Below, piece after piece: positions 27,716 through 36,639 of a stretch of DNA of 64,000 bases (positions are counted from its first letter, which is position 1; each line of letters opens with the position of its first letter). A program made the position numbers and the translations under genes. The notes beneath the pieces are model-generated. The model was not told where the DNA came from. It searched no databases and was given only the letters and a program-made list of their open reading frames with translations. This DNA is from Rhizobium gallicum bv. gallicum R602sp (lineage in GTDB: Bacteria; Pseudomonadota; Alphaproteobacteria; Rhizobiales; Rhizobiaceae): the NCBI RefSeq assembly GCF_000816845.1, contig NZ_CP006877.1, positions 3,295,001 through 3,359,000 on the forward strand, read 5' to 3'.

Positions 27716-28356
27716 CCGCGAAGCAGGCGCTTGGCCGCTAAGTACACGCCGAAGAGAATGCTCACAAGCGCCGATAGCGACGCCATGCTTGCCGCGTGCA
27801 TTGGAATTTCGCTCCAGCGCGGGCGCACGATATCCGCCGTGTTGAACGCCTCGCCGCTGTAGCGGCAGGTGATCAGCGAAAGCCCGCGCCGCACCATCTC
27901 GGCATCGGCATCCGCAATGATCGCCGATGCGGCCTCCGCTTCCTGCGGCATGGCGCGCATGGCGATCAGCACGGCCTTGGCGGCCGCCAGATAAGCATGG
28001 GCGCATTCGTTGAACGGGCTCCGCTCATCGGTGACGCTGCCGGGCATCCGCCCCCAGAAGCAGTAGGAATACTGGATCTGCGCGTAGTTCAGCACGCGCC
28101 TGAACGGCTCGTTCGTATCGGTCGCCTGCGAGGCGAGATCGATGATCCGGTTCCGATAGCCGGCGATGACCGCCATCTCGCCATGCGAAATTTCGGGGAT
28201 GGGGATGCCGGCATGGCTGCCAGCGGAACTGCTGCTGTGCGCTGAGGCGTTTCCGGCGGCGGAAAAAAGAAGTGCTGCCAGACCAAGTGTCGCCAGCCCT
28301 GGCTTTGCGCAATTTCGATAATGAGATCGCTGCAACATTTCCAGGCTTTCCCTCAT
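27700..28356 (-). CDS. Secreted/periplasmic protein of unknown function in the cbtBA operon
   Basis: About 218 residues. A signal peptide ends near NASA, followed by a His/Ser-rich stretch (HSSSSAGSHAG) and a conserved-looking helical domain with a CFWGRMPGS segment and four cysteines. A single helix near the C terminus (ASLSALVSILFGVYLAAK) is followed by basic residues. It would be a periplasmic protein held in the inner membrane by its tail. It begins 69 bases after cbtA on the same strand, so it is probably under the same cobalamin riboswitch. A metal-handling role with CbtAB is inferred only from this and from the His-rich segment. The ATG at 28338 is an alternative start. Confidence 0.7.
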   Translation of the reverse strand: MRESLEMLQRSHYRNCAKPGLATLGLAALLFSAAGNASAHSSSSAGSHAGIPIPEISHGEMAVIAGYRNRIIDLASQATDTNEPFRRVLNYAQIQYSYCFWGRMPGSVTDERSPFNECAHAYLAAAKAVLIAMRAMPQEAEAASAIIADADAEMVRRGLSLITCRYSGEAFNTADIVRPRWSEIPMHAASMASLSALVSILFGVYLAAKRLLRGQSSV

Positions 28357-28425
28357 CCCTGTGACACACGGGAATGAGGAGTTCTCTTTTGACGAGCCAC
28401 GACGAGGCAATGCACCAGGCCCGGA

Positions 28426-29142
28426 TTACCGGAATGCCGGACGCAGCCGCTTTTCCGCCAGCGCTCCGAAGACAATCCCAAGCGCCGCCCACAAAATGAA
28501 ATGCATGCCGAGCGAGGCCGTGCGAAAACGCCAGAGCACCATGGCGGAATAATTTTCCGGCACCTCGTTGATTGGCGGCAGCAGGTACTGAACCAGGCCC
28601 ACGAAGACGAGATAGGCGGCACCCGCGAAAATCGCCGCATTCCAAATGCCGAAGCGCGCAGAGAGATTGCGCGCCAGCGCCACTGCGGCAATCAGCGAGG
28701 CGACGGAAACGACGATCATGAGGAAGAACACCTCGGTGCGCACGCCAATCGTATCGGGATTGCCGACCGCAGGCGGGTTGGCAGGGTACTTGATCGCCGG
28801 AACGAGAACGATCGCAACAAAGGCGGCGAGCGCGATCACTGCGGCCGTGCCGCGAGCGCCGAGCCGGCTGAAACGCCCATGAACGAAGGCGAAGGCAAGA
28901 GCAAAGAGGCCGCCAACCGCAATCGCATAGGTCATGACGCCGGTGAAGAGGCCGAGGCCGGCCTGTGTGGCGCGACTGACGAGTTCCGGTTCAGCGGTTT
29001 CGCCTGCGGCCTGGGCAGCGGCTTGTTCGAAGGCAATCGCCTGATCGACCAGCGGCTCACCGAATGTATAGGCAAAGGCAAACACCAGGATGCCAGCAAT
29101 TCCCCCCGCGAGCATGCCCCGGAGCAAAAGATTTCCAACCAT
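28426..29142 (-). CDS. cbtA: Cobalt transporter subunit CbtA
   Basis: A 238-residue membrane protein with five to six helices. The CbtA opening MVGNLLLRGMLAGGIAGIL and the internal KYPANPPAVGNPDTI and PPINEVPENY segments are recognisable CbtA features. The start at 29142 lies 13 bases after cbtB. With CbtB it forms the predicted cobalt uptake permease found next to cobalamin riboswitches in Proteobacteria. Expression should fall when cobalamin is plentiful. Confidence 0.92.
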   Translation of the reverse strand: MVGNLLLRGMLAGGIAGILVFAFAYTFGEPLVDQAIAFEQAAAQAAGETAEPELVSRATQAGLGLFTGVMTYAIAVGGLFALAFAFVHGRFSRLGARGTAAVIALAAFVAIVLVPAIKYPANPPAVGNPDTIGVRTEVFFLMIVVSVASLIAAVALARNLSARFGIWNAAIFAGAAYLVFVGLVQYLLPPINEVPENYSAMVLWRFRTASLGMHFILWAALGIVFGALAEKRLRPAFR

Positions 29143-29155
29143 GTCTGTCGTCCCT

Positions 29156-29365
29156 TTAGTGGCAGGGAAAGCCGAGAAGGTGGCGGCCGTCATGCACGAA
29201 TTCGTGGACGTAGCCGCCGGAAAACAGCGCCATGGCACCCTCTTCCGTGCCGACGAAATAGATGGCGATGATCATCAGCAAGCCCCCGAAGATCGCCCAG
29301 GGCAGGATTTCTCCTACCGGGATCGGCGCAGGTGCTGCGATGGGCTGAAGAGCGGTGTCAGACAT
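29156..29365 (-). CDS. cbtB: Cobalt transporter subunit CbtB
   Basis: A 69-residue protein with one helix (ILPWAIFGGLLMIIAIYFVG) and the CbtB C-terminal His-rich tail (YVHEFVHDGRHLLGFPCH), which likely binds cobalt. The ATG at 29363-29365 has an AGGAGG-like site upstream; the longer open frame runs back through the riboswitch and is not coding. First gene of the cbtB-cbtA operon. Confidence 0.92.
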   Translation of the reverse strand: MSDTALQPIAAPAPIPVGEILPWAIFGGLLMIIAIYFVGTEEGAMALFSGGYVHEFVHDGRHLLGFPCH

Positions 29366-29407
29366 GTTTTCCTCCTGGAAGACGCGTTCAGTCGAAAGAG
29401 CGTTGTA

Positions 29408-29505
29408 CGGTAGGGTCTGACTTCCAGCCTGCTTTCGCATCCTGGTCACAGTGGCGCGACCGCGCCGGATTTTCACCGGCTTCCAAACCCGCAACATGAT
29501 CGTTA
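29408..29505 (-). promoter_or_regulatory. Cobalamin (B12) riboswitch
   Basis: On the minus strand the leader contains GGAAGCCGGTGAAAATCCGGC, then the highly conserved GCGCCACTGTGACC, and ends with a B12-box-like CAGGCTGGAAGTCAGACC. These are the core elements of the cobalamin aptamer, in order and spacing. It sits directly before cbtB, where cobalamin binding would repress cobalt uptake. Confidence 0.92.
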
Positions 29506-29576
29506 TATCTGCGCGCGGAGAACTGTCAACGAGACTTGATCTCGCTCCCCATCGCAATTCCGGAGATTGAAGGAAC

Positions 29577-30134
29577 GTGCATACCCGGCTCACCTGGATC
29601 TGCCACGGCCCGACAAGCGCTGGTCGCAACGGTCGCTTTCCACTCGATGAACCGCTTGAAGAAAGCGCCGTCGCTGAGACGCGGGCAATTGCCGGCCGGC
29701 TGCAGCGCGCCGATCGCGTCCTGACCAGTCCGGCGCTGCGCGCGCGCCAGACTGCAGAAGCGCTCTCGCTCGGCTCTCTTCCCGATCCGCTGCTTGCCGA
29801 TTGCGATTACGGCAGGTGGGGTGGGGTGGCGATCGCCGATCTGCAAATGCAGGAGCCTGAAAATCTGCTCGCCTGGATGAGCGATCCGGAATCTGCCCCG
29901 CATGGCGGCGAAAATATCAGGCAGCTTGCAGGGCGGGCAGCCCAATCGATGGAAACGCAATCGATACTCGGCGGCCACGTCATCGCCGTCAGTCACGCCG
30001 CGCTCATCCGCGCTGCGATCCTGAACGTGCTTCAGGCGCCGCTTTCCTCGTTCTGGCTCGCGGATATCGAACCGTTATCCATCCTCCGCATGACCCATAA
30101 CGGCCGCCGCTGGGCGCTTCGCTTCGGCGACTGA
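29577..30134 (+). CDS. Histidine phosphatase family protein (CobC-like)
   Basis: A 185-residue phosphoglycerate-mutase-like protein. It retains the SPALRARQTAEAL segment, DYGRWGG and the second catalytic His in VSHAALIRAAI. The normal RHG at the N terminus reads CHG (WICHGPT), so the arginine that usually contacts phosphate is a cysteine. The start is a GTG with AAGGA very close upstream. It is divergent from the riboswitch-controlled cbtBA operon, which hints at a cobalamin-related role such as alpha-ribazole phosphate dephosphorylation; this is inference. Confidence 0.8.
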   Translation: MHTRLTWICHGPTSAGRNGRFPLDEPLEESAVAETRAIAGRLQRADRVLTSPALRARQTAEALSLGSLPDPLLADCDYGRWGGVAIADLQMQEPENLLAWMSDPESAPHGGENIRQLAGRAAQSMETQSILGGHVIAVSHAALIRAAILNVLQAPLSSFWLADIEPLSILRMTHNGRRWALRFGD

Positions 30135-30254
30135 AGCCGCTATGTCGCTAATTTTTCAACGAATAAATTAGATCAGCCTTAGGCAAGCAAGTTGCGTCAT
30201 AGCTATTGAACCCGGTTTACCGGGCGCTAAGTCCTTGCCGCGAGGAGACCGGCC

Positions 30255-30365
30255 ATGACCTATGATTGGAGTGGGGAGCGTACACGGCGTGTGCGTCTGT
30301 TGCGGATCGCGACCGCCGTTATTCTCGTCGCCCTGGTTGTCAGCATTCCGTTGCTGATGACATAG
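30255..30365 (+). CDS. 36-residue single-helix membrane protein
   Basis: A small open frame with a GAGGAG ribosome-binding site 7 bases before the ATG and a strong terminator 5 bases after its stop. The protein has a basic N terminus (GERTRRVRLLR) and one hydrophobic helix (IATAVILVALVVSIPLLM). The framing by good translation and termination signals argues that it is real. I recall similar short proteins (MTYDW/MSYDW start) in Rhizobiaceae. Function unknown. Confidence 0.7.
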   Translation: MTYDWSGERTRRVRLLRIATAVILVALVVSIPLLMT

Positions 30366-30370
30366 GCGAA

Positions 30371-30402
30371 AAAGGCGAGCAGCCGTCAAACTGCTCGCCT
30401 TT
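30371..30402 (+). terminator. Rho-independent terminator
   Basis: A 12-base perfect stem, AAAGGCGAGCAG and CTGCTCGCCTTT, around an 8-base loop. It follows the 36-residue protein gene. Confidence 0.88.
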
Positions 30403-30512
30403 CTTTAGCTCTGTCGGACGGAACGCACACAGCACTCTGCGATCAAGCGATGATCGCCGGGATTCTGGACTGTCGGGACATTCCCTTTTGTGCTTGCCCT
30501 TAGTGCTTGCCC

Positions 30513-31597
<1,085 letters not shown>

Positions 31598-31690
31598 ATG
31601 GCCAAGTCTCCTCGTTCAAAGCCTCTCCTTTCCACCGAAGGGCCCCTCCGGCGGCGTGCATCGGCGGCAAACGATCGCCCGCGCCGTGCT
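31598..31690 (+). pseudogene. Fragment of a ligD-like ligase gene (5' end only)
   Basis: The frame starting at the ATG at 31598 reads MAKSPRSKPLLSTEGPLRRR, closely matching the start of the LigD-like ligase 1.6 kb downstream (MAKSPASKPLLASDKPVRSR). The first 14 bases are identical. After about 20 codons the similarity ends. It is best read as a truncated duplicate. The following sequence to 32024 shows no recognisable gene. Confidence 0.6.
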
Positions 31691-32024
31691 GGTTAAGATG
31701 ATTGCGGCCGTGCGGCATGTCGTCTACGCCGAGCCTTCGTGGCCATGGACGACGTGTTTTTCAGGCGAACCGGGGGCCGCGTGGCGAGGTGATCGCAACG
31801 GCGAGGTGGTAAACCTCTCTTCCGGATTTTTTGCAGCGGCACTACCCGCAGCTCATGGCCACCCTGGAATTCCAGATCACAAGCCGGCGCGGAATTCGAA
31901 ACACCTCAAAAGCTGCGATTCGGCCACTCTGGCAGACTTCGATCGCGCGGAACGCTTCATCTATCTGCAGTAAACCCGTCTTCGGTGGAAGGTCGCGGGG
32001 CTGTGGCCATAGTGGCGCGACGGG

Positions 32025-32222
32025 CTAGTCTTCTGACCTTCCGAAGTGCCCGCCATAGGCTTCATCGTAACGGTGGAGCGCATTCAGATAACCTGAAAGC
32101 GCTTCGGCCATAGGACGCGACAAGCCGGTCTGGAGATGGCTCTTCCAGGTGGCTGTCTCATCGGTGTCACTGTCGACAACACGGTATTTGGCGTTGCCCT
32201 CTGCCTCAATCCGATACTTCAT
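32025..32222 (-). CDS. Small hypothetical protein (65 residues)
   Basis: A soluble protein beginning MKYRIEAEGNAKYRVVDSDT, with a following helix. The composition is protein-like and similar short proteins occur in rhizobial accessory regions. Only a weak ribosome-binding site (AGG) is visible, and no EcfG-type promoter was found. Function unknown. Confidence 0.5.
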   Translation of the reverse strand: MKYRIEAEGNAKYRVVDSDTDETATWKSHLQTGLSRPMAEALSGYLNALHRYDEAYGGHFGRSED

Positions 32223-32432
32223 GACCTAGTCACCCAGCAGATTTTGATGATGAACTGGACATCGCCAGAACGGTTTCAACCGCCCTGGTCTAACAGTTCG
32301 AGCGGCGAAGCAGATTAATTAGTCCGGCCTACCTGGTTCCGAATATCATGTCTCGAAAGGAGAGCGAGCCACACGCTTATGAGCACGCACTGCTTCTGCC
32401 AGCACAATGACAGGCGATCAAAAGAGAGCAAA

Positions 32433-32666
32433 CTAGCTAAAACGGCTTAGGCCCCTCGTGCCTTCGGCGGAGGCGCCGGGTTCTCCGGAAGCCGAACGGC
32501 TCGCCCTCAGGGCGTCGATAATCGCCGTAGCGGTCGATTCATCAAGACGTCTTAGCGGCAGAGTTTCAGCAATGACAGCGACCCTGTGCGTCTGCGTATC
32601 GACAATCGACCACCTGCCATCCGCGTCGCGTCTGGCACAATACTGCGGGCGTATGAGCATATTCAC
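32433..32666 (-). CDS. Small hypothetical protein (77 residues), paralogue of a pseudogene at 60.1 kb
   Basis: Begins with GTG overlapping the preceding gene stop (GTGA); an ATG two codons later also works. The core YCARRDADGRWSIVDTQT, then LPLRRLDESTATAIIDALR, is shared with a decayed copy at 60071-60292. That makes it a real, repeated small-protein family. It reads like a compact beta-hairpin plus helix. No function known. It is coupled to the 68-residue gene upstream. Confidence 0.62.
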   Translation of the reverse strand: MNMLIRPQYCARRDADGRWSIVDTQTHRVAVIAETLPLRRLDESTATAIIDALRASRSASGEPGASAEGTRGLSRFS

Positions 32667-32869
32667 GTCGGCCTCTGCCTCTCGGTCATGCTCACGACTA
32701 GCTCTTGCAAACTATCTTCGATTGTGACGCCGTGCTGATAGAAATAAATGATCTGGCTTGCGAGTTCGACGCGGTCATAATCGCTCGTTATGTGTCCGGT
32801 TGCGCAGATATCATCGAAGACTCTCCTGCAGATCTCAATATCTTCGGTAGCGAAATAGCCTCTGCTCAT
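32663..32869 (-). CDS. Small hypothetical protein (68 residues)
   Basis: A helical acidic protein (DIEICRRVFDDICATGHI, then ELASQIIYFYQHGV). Its stop overlaps the start of the 77-residue gene by 4 bases, so both are made from one message. An EcfG-type promoter lies about 210 bases upstream in the correct direction. Similar small proteins are common in Rhizobium accessory regions. Function unknown. Confidence 0.6.
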   Translation of the reverse strand: MSRGYFATEDIEICRRVFDDICATGHITSDYDRVELASQIIYFYQHGVTIEDSLQELVVSMTERQRPT

Positions 32870-33078
32870 GCTCGGTTCCCTAAACTCCTAAGAATTCCCA
32901 GAGAAAAGCCCGACGGAAGAGGGCGGCCTTCACGAGAACACATCGTGGCAAGGGCTCGTCTAAGAGAGGGCAAAGCGAGCCCAAGCCACTGGCTCAGTAC
33001 TTAAGGGATCATCCCCACAGCACTGCAGGTCACGCAGCTTCAGCGACTGGTGGGAAGATGAAACGCGTGATCGCAATA

Positions 33079-33103
33079 AACCGGCAGGGGAAGGAAAAGT
33101 TCC
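33079..33103 (-). promoter_or_regulatory. EcfG-type promoter (distant)
   Basis: GGAAC, 16 bases, GGTT on the minus strand. It lies 210 bases upstream of the 68/77-residue gene pair, which would give a long leader, so the assignment is less secure than for the others. Confidence 0.4.
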
Positions 33104-33237
33104 CAAGTGACCTTGCCTCTAAGTGAGGGTCGGGCGACCGCATGTCTCCCGGCCATTTGTATTTCGGCTAATATTCTTACGTCGTCATTACCGCGAATTT
33201 CATTTTCTTTTTAAGCATTCCCTGATGTAATCATCAG

Positions 33238-34281
33238 ATGGCCAAGTCTCCAGCCTCAAAGCCGCTGCTCGCATCCGATAAGCCGGTTCGATCCCGGCCT
33301 CGCAAGCCACGCGATCCAGCGCAGCCGAACCTTCCCTTCGATCCTATGCCGGACCGCATCGAGCCGTGCCTGGCGCTTCTTAAGCCGAAGCCGCCGAGGG
33401 GCGAACAGTGGGTTTACGAAATCAAATGGGACGGGTATCGCCTGGCAGTGCATATCGAACCTCAGCGCGTGCGCATCATCACGCGCGGCGGCCATGACTG
33501 GACGCATCGTTTCCCCGCCATCGAGCGGGCCGCCAGGCAGCTCGGCGTGGCGACGGCGATCCTCGATGGCGAGGCAATCGTGGTGGATGAGCGTGGCCGG
33601 TCCGATTTCGGGCTGCTGCAGCAATCGCTCGGCGGCCGGGGCGGCAAGCGGACTTCCGGCGAAGCGCTCTTCGTGGCGTTCGATCTGCTCTATTTCGACG
33701 GGCATGATCTGCGGCAACTGGAGCTATCTTCGCGACGCCATCTGCTCGAAGGGCTAATCATCGATCGGGCGGGCGTCATTCGGCTGTCGGAGGAGTTCGA
33801 GGCGGACGGCGACAGGCTGCTGGAGCTTGCCTGCGAGCATGGGCTCGAAGGCATCATCGCGAAGGATCGCCGTAGCGAGTACCGCTCCGGCCGTCTCGGC
33901 GACTGGGTAAAAATCAAGTGCCTGGAGAGCGACAGCTTCGTGATCGTTGGCTATGAGCTTTCCACCGTCGCGCGGGCCGGCATTGGCTCGTTGCTGCTGG
34001 CAGCGCGCAAGGGTAACGGCCTGGTGTACGTCGGCAATGTCGGGACCGGCTTCAACGAACGTGCGGCGCAGGAGCTGCGCGAAAAGCTCGATCGGCTGAA
34101 GGTCACGAAACCGGCGGTCACATATGACGGAAGGCGCAAGGGGCTGGTCTGGGTGCGGCCGACGCTGATTGCCGAGATCGAGTATCGCGCGTGGACGCAC
34201 GATGGGAAGCTGAGGCATGCCTCCTACAAAGGTCTGCGGGATGAAGAGGACGACGCTGTGATTTATGTGCTGGGCAAGTAG
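33238..34281 (+). CDS. ATP-dependent DNA ligase, LigD ligase-domain type (stand-alone)
   Basis: A 347-residue ligase with the nucleotidyltransferase and OB domains only; the polymerase and nuclease modules of full LigD are absent. Motif I is EIKWDGYR with the adenylated lysine at residue 63. DGEA, FDLLYFDG, EGIIAKD and the WVKIKCLESD motif follow. An N-terminal tail of about 35 basic/proline-rich residues precedes the catalytic core. Rhizobia carry several ligD-like genes used with Ku in end joining; no ku gene is visible here. A truncated duplicate of its first codons lies at 31.6 kb. Confidence 0.9.
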   Translation: MAKSPASKPLLASDKPVRSRPRKPRDPAQPNLPFDPMPDRIEPCLALLKPKPPRGEQWVYEIKWDGYRLAVHIEPQRVRIITRGGHDWTHRFPAIERAARQLGVATAILDGEAIVVDERGRSDFGLLQQSLGGRGGKRTSGEALFVAFDLLYFDGHDLRQLELSSRRHLLEGLIIDRAGVIRLSEEFEADGDRLLELACEHGLEGIIAKDRRSEYRSGRLGDWVKIKCLESDSFVIVGYELSTVARAGIGSLLLAARKGNGLVYVGNVGTGFNERAAQELREKLDRLKVTKPAVTYDGRRKGLVWVRPTLIAEIEYRAWTHDGKLRHASYKGLRDEEDDAVIYVLGK

Positions 34282-34323
34282 CGTTCGTCGACTCGCCTTT
34301 GAAGGCTCTTCGAGCATAAGACG

Positions 34324-34613
34324 ATGAAGGCATCCCAGTTTTCAAACGCCAGGGTGATGAAGGCATGTCGGTTGCCGAGATCTGCCGAAAAGCGGGGATC
34401 AGCCAGGCGACCTATTTTAACTGGAAGAAATATGCCGACATGCTGCCACCGGAGATGAAGAAGCTGAAGCAGCTCGAGGACGAGATTGAAAAAATCGTCG
34501 CGGATCTGACGCTGGATCGGGAGATGTTTCAGGACGTCATCCGGCGAAAAGCTCTAAAGCCTGCGCGCAAGCGAGAGGTGGTAAAGCGCATGTGCCGCTA
34601 TTGGGCCGCTTAG
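34324..34613 (+). mobile_element. IS3-family orfA remnant
   Basis: MKASQFSNA at 34324 and, in another frame, MSVAEICRKAGISQATYFNW from 34365, then KIVADLTLDREMFQDVIRRK, match the start and middle of IS3-group OrfA transposase. About 20 residues after MKASQFS are missing, the reading frame changes, and a further internal deletion removes part of the leucine zipper (EDEIEKIV). OrfB is absent. An inactive fragment. Confidence 0.8.
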
Positions 34614-34669
34614 CCTGGTGACGAGATCCTGCGCGCGGGTGGCAGAGCCAGAACGGGCGAGGATCTTGT

Positions 34670-34954
34670 TCACGACGACAAGCCATTTAAACGAAGGCAC
34701 GCCTCGTAGTGCTCTTCTACCTTCTGCGTTGCCCTGCCGGCCGTCTCGCTCCAACCCCAGCGTGGCCTGACGATCATCTTGATGCGCGGATCATAACCGC
34801 CGGCCCAACACCATCGGCCAGTCATCATTCCCACGCACTCGTAGAAAATTCGTCCAAACTGGATGTTGCCGTCCCAACCGCTGTAGTCTTGATCGTGTTC
34901 CGCCGGCCAAGTCATCCGCCATCGATACTTCGGCTGGTATTCAAGCTCTGTCAT
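34670..34954 (-). CDS. Small conserved-looking hypothetical protein (94 residues)
   Basis: A Trp/Tyr-rich soluble protein (YQPKYRWRMTWPAEHDQDY, then GRWCWAGGYDPR, then RPRWGWSETAGRATQ). The start is the ATG at 34954; the longer frame to 34999 lacks support. An EcfG-type promoter lies 87 bases upstream. The composition is unlike chance translation. Function unknown. Confidence 0.6.
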   Translation of the reverse strand: MTELEYQPKYRWRMTWPAEHDQDYSGWDGNIQFGRIFYECVGMMTGRWCWAGGYDPRIKMIVRPRWGWSETAGRATQKVEEHYEACLRLNGLSS

Positions 34955-35040
34955 GGCATTTCCTGATGCACAAAGGCGAGTGGTGAGGCACGTCGACATC
35001 GAAATTGTTCACCGCACACCTTCCGCACTGTCTTAGTCTT

Positions 35041-35066
35041 AACACCGTTCAGGTGAACGTTGTTCC
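35041..35066 (-). promoter_or_regulatory. EcfG-type promoter
   Basis: GGAAC, 17 bases, TGTT on the minus strand, 87 bases before the Trp-rich hypothetical gene. Confidence 0.5.
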
Positions 35067-35327
35067 GGACACAGCCGGCGCAAGCGAAGAAGGCGTGTCT
35101 TATGGATTGGGCAATCTTGCAAAGCATACGCCAGATTCGTGATGAGCCGCTTTGTGCATTCATTTGATCACCCGAGGATCGAGGCAGAACCGCGGGTCTC
35201 CAACAATGTCTTCGGCGTCGACGGGCTATCTCCGAAACGCTCGACTGTCATGCCGCCGTCACAGGTCGAATCCGACTCGATCGCGGAGCCCTCAGCCTGC
35301 GTTAGGCATGCCAACCCTCGCCGGTGC

Positions 35328-35771
35328 TCAATGAGATTTTGTGCCGGGACGCAGGCGTTCGTCTCTCCGATCGAACGGAATAAACCGCCTGTCTTCGTAG
35401 ACTCGCAGATAGTCTGAGTGAATGGGATCTGCCAACTTCCGCGATTTCATGTAGGCCAGTGCTGAACATATTGGCCCGCCGGCGACTGGTTCCACGTCTA
35501 TCACCACTCGCAGGTTCCCCGGTATGCCGATCGATTCCAGCCGATCCAACCTTGCTATCGTATCCTCGCCACACTCATAGTGTTCACCGACGACGTGATG
35601 GCCAATGCCTGGTTCGTTGAACATCATCGGCGCGAACCAAGGACCGGCAATGAGCATCGGATAACATTGTCGAGTCCTGGAAATCCCGAGAAACTTTGCA
35701 CCGGAAAGTCCCTGCTCATGGAGAGGGAAACCTTTCTTAAGGGTTCCAAAAACGAACACATCCTGTGTCAT
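35328..35771 (-). CDS. Gamma-glutamylcyclotransferase/AIG2-like family protein
   Basis: A 147-residue protein with the family phosphate-loop-like opening VFVFGTLKKG (residues 5-14), then the expected aromatic/glycine segment (WFAPMMFNEPGIGHHVVGEHYE) and LDRLESIG, whose Glu fits the catalytic position. Members cyclise or cleave gamma-glutamyl peptides such as glutathione products. The C terminus is basic. No neighbour shares a pathway and no EcfG promoter was found. Confidence 0.82.
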   Translation of the reverse strand: MTQDVFVFGTLKKGFPLHEQGLSGAKFLGISRTRQCYPMLIAGPWFAPMMFNEPGIGHHVVGEHYECGEDTIARLDRLESIGIPGNLRVVIDVEPVAGGPICSALAYMKSRKLADPIHSDYLRVYEDRRFIPFDRRDERLRPGTKSH

Positions 35772-35866
35772 CCGGATCAGCTCTGATGCGGTTTCGGCTT
35801 ATTCGATCGCAAGTTTGGTGCGATCCTGATTGCAGCATTTCGGTCCTGCCGAGACAACGGCGGCAC

Positions 35867-36130
35867 TCAGTCGCGTTTCATTGCGGGAGGCGCCGTCGCG
35901 AGGCTCTTTGCCGCGTCTGTTTCGGGCAATCCCTCTACCCTTTCATTGTCCGGTTGGTCCTGGCGCGTCGGTGGCGATCTTTCTGGGCGACTGCGGGCTG
36001 GGGTTTTACCGCGTTTGCCGGCAGTCGCACCGGGCGGGTCTTCACCTACCGGCCGGATTGGCTCGAGCTCCATCTCTGGTGGATGCACCTTATTGCGGTC
36101 TTCGATGGGGTCGTTGGATTCCTTTTGCAT
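35867..36130 (-). CDS. Small hydrophilic hypothetical protein (87 residues)
   Basis: A Pro/Glu/Arg/Asp-rich, probably disordered protein (EDRNKVHPPEMELEPIRP, then SPPTRQDQPDNERVEGLPET). The wording resembles short disordered proteins I recall from Rhizobium. AAAGG lies 8 bases before the ATG. Competing frames on the plus strand look like chance translation. Moderate to low certainty. Confidence 0.42.
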   Translation of the reverse strand: MQKESNDPIEDRNKVHPPEMELEPIRPVGEDPPGATAGKRGKTPARSRPERSPPTRQDQPDNERVEGLPETDAAKSLATAPPAMKRD

Positions 36131-36639
36131 GATCGGGGCCTTTCTTCAATGCTAACAATCCTCACAGGACGACCATGACCCGCCTTTAGCCGTGCCGATC
36201 CTGCGCTTCAGTCAGAGAATCGCCGTAGAGGCCGACGATCGAAAACGTGCCGAAGTTGCCGCAGCACTCAATTGCCGGACGAAGGACATGCGCGCGATCG
36301 GTCCCCAGGACTTTGTGTGACGTTGACGCGGTCAAGCCGTGAGTCCCAGCCTTGCCATGCAGCAAGGTAAAGGCTTTCATGTTTTCGCCTGCCTTTCGAT
36401 CTCGAGCGCGAAACCGATGCCCCGTCTTGCAGCTTTTTGAATTGGCACGTGCCGTGCAAGAAGACCGACTTCGTCGTCCCTTTGTCTTGAAATTCAAGAC
36501 CGCCAAACCACGATCGGCGGGAGTTGTTCCATTAGAAAACGAGACGGATTTACTTGGCAGGAAAAGTCCGCCTTAGGCTTGTTCAGCCGCCGAATCGACA
36601 ATGGGGCATGAAATGGCTTTTGGTCTTGATCCTTAATGT
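36131..36639. other. Region without recognisable gene
   Basis: About 500 bases. Minus-strand frames are open but neither start signals nor known domains are seen. Confidence 0.4.
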
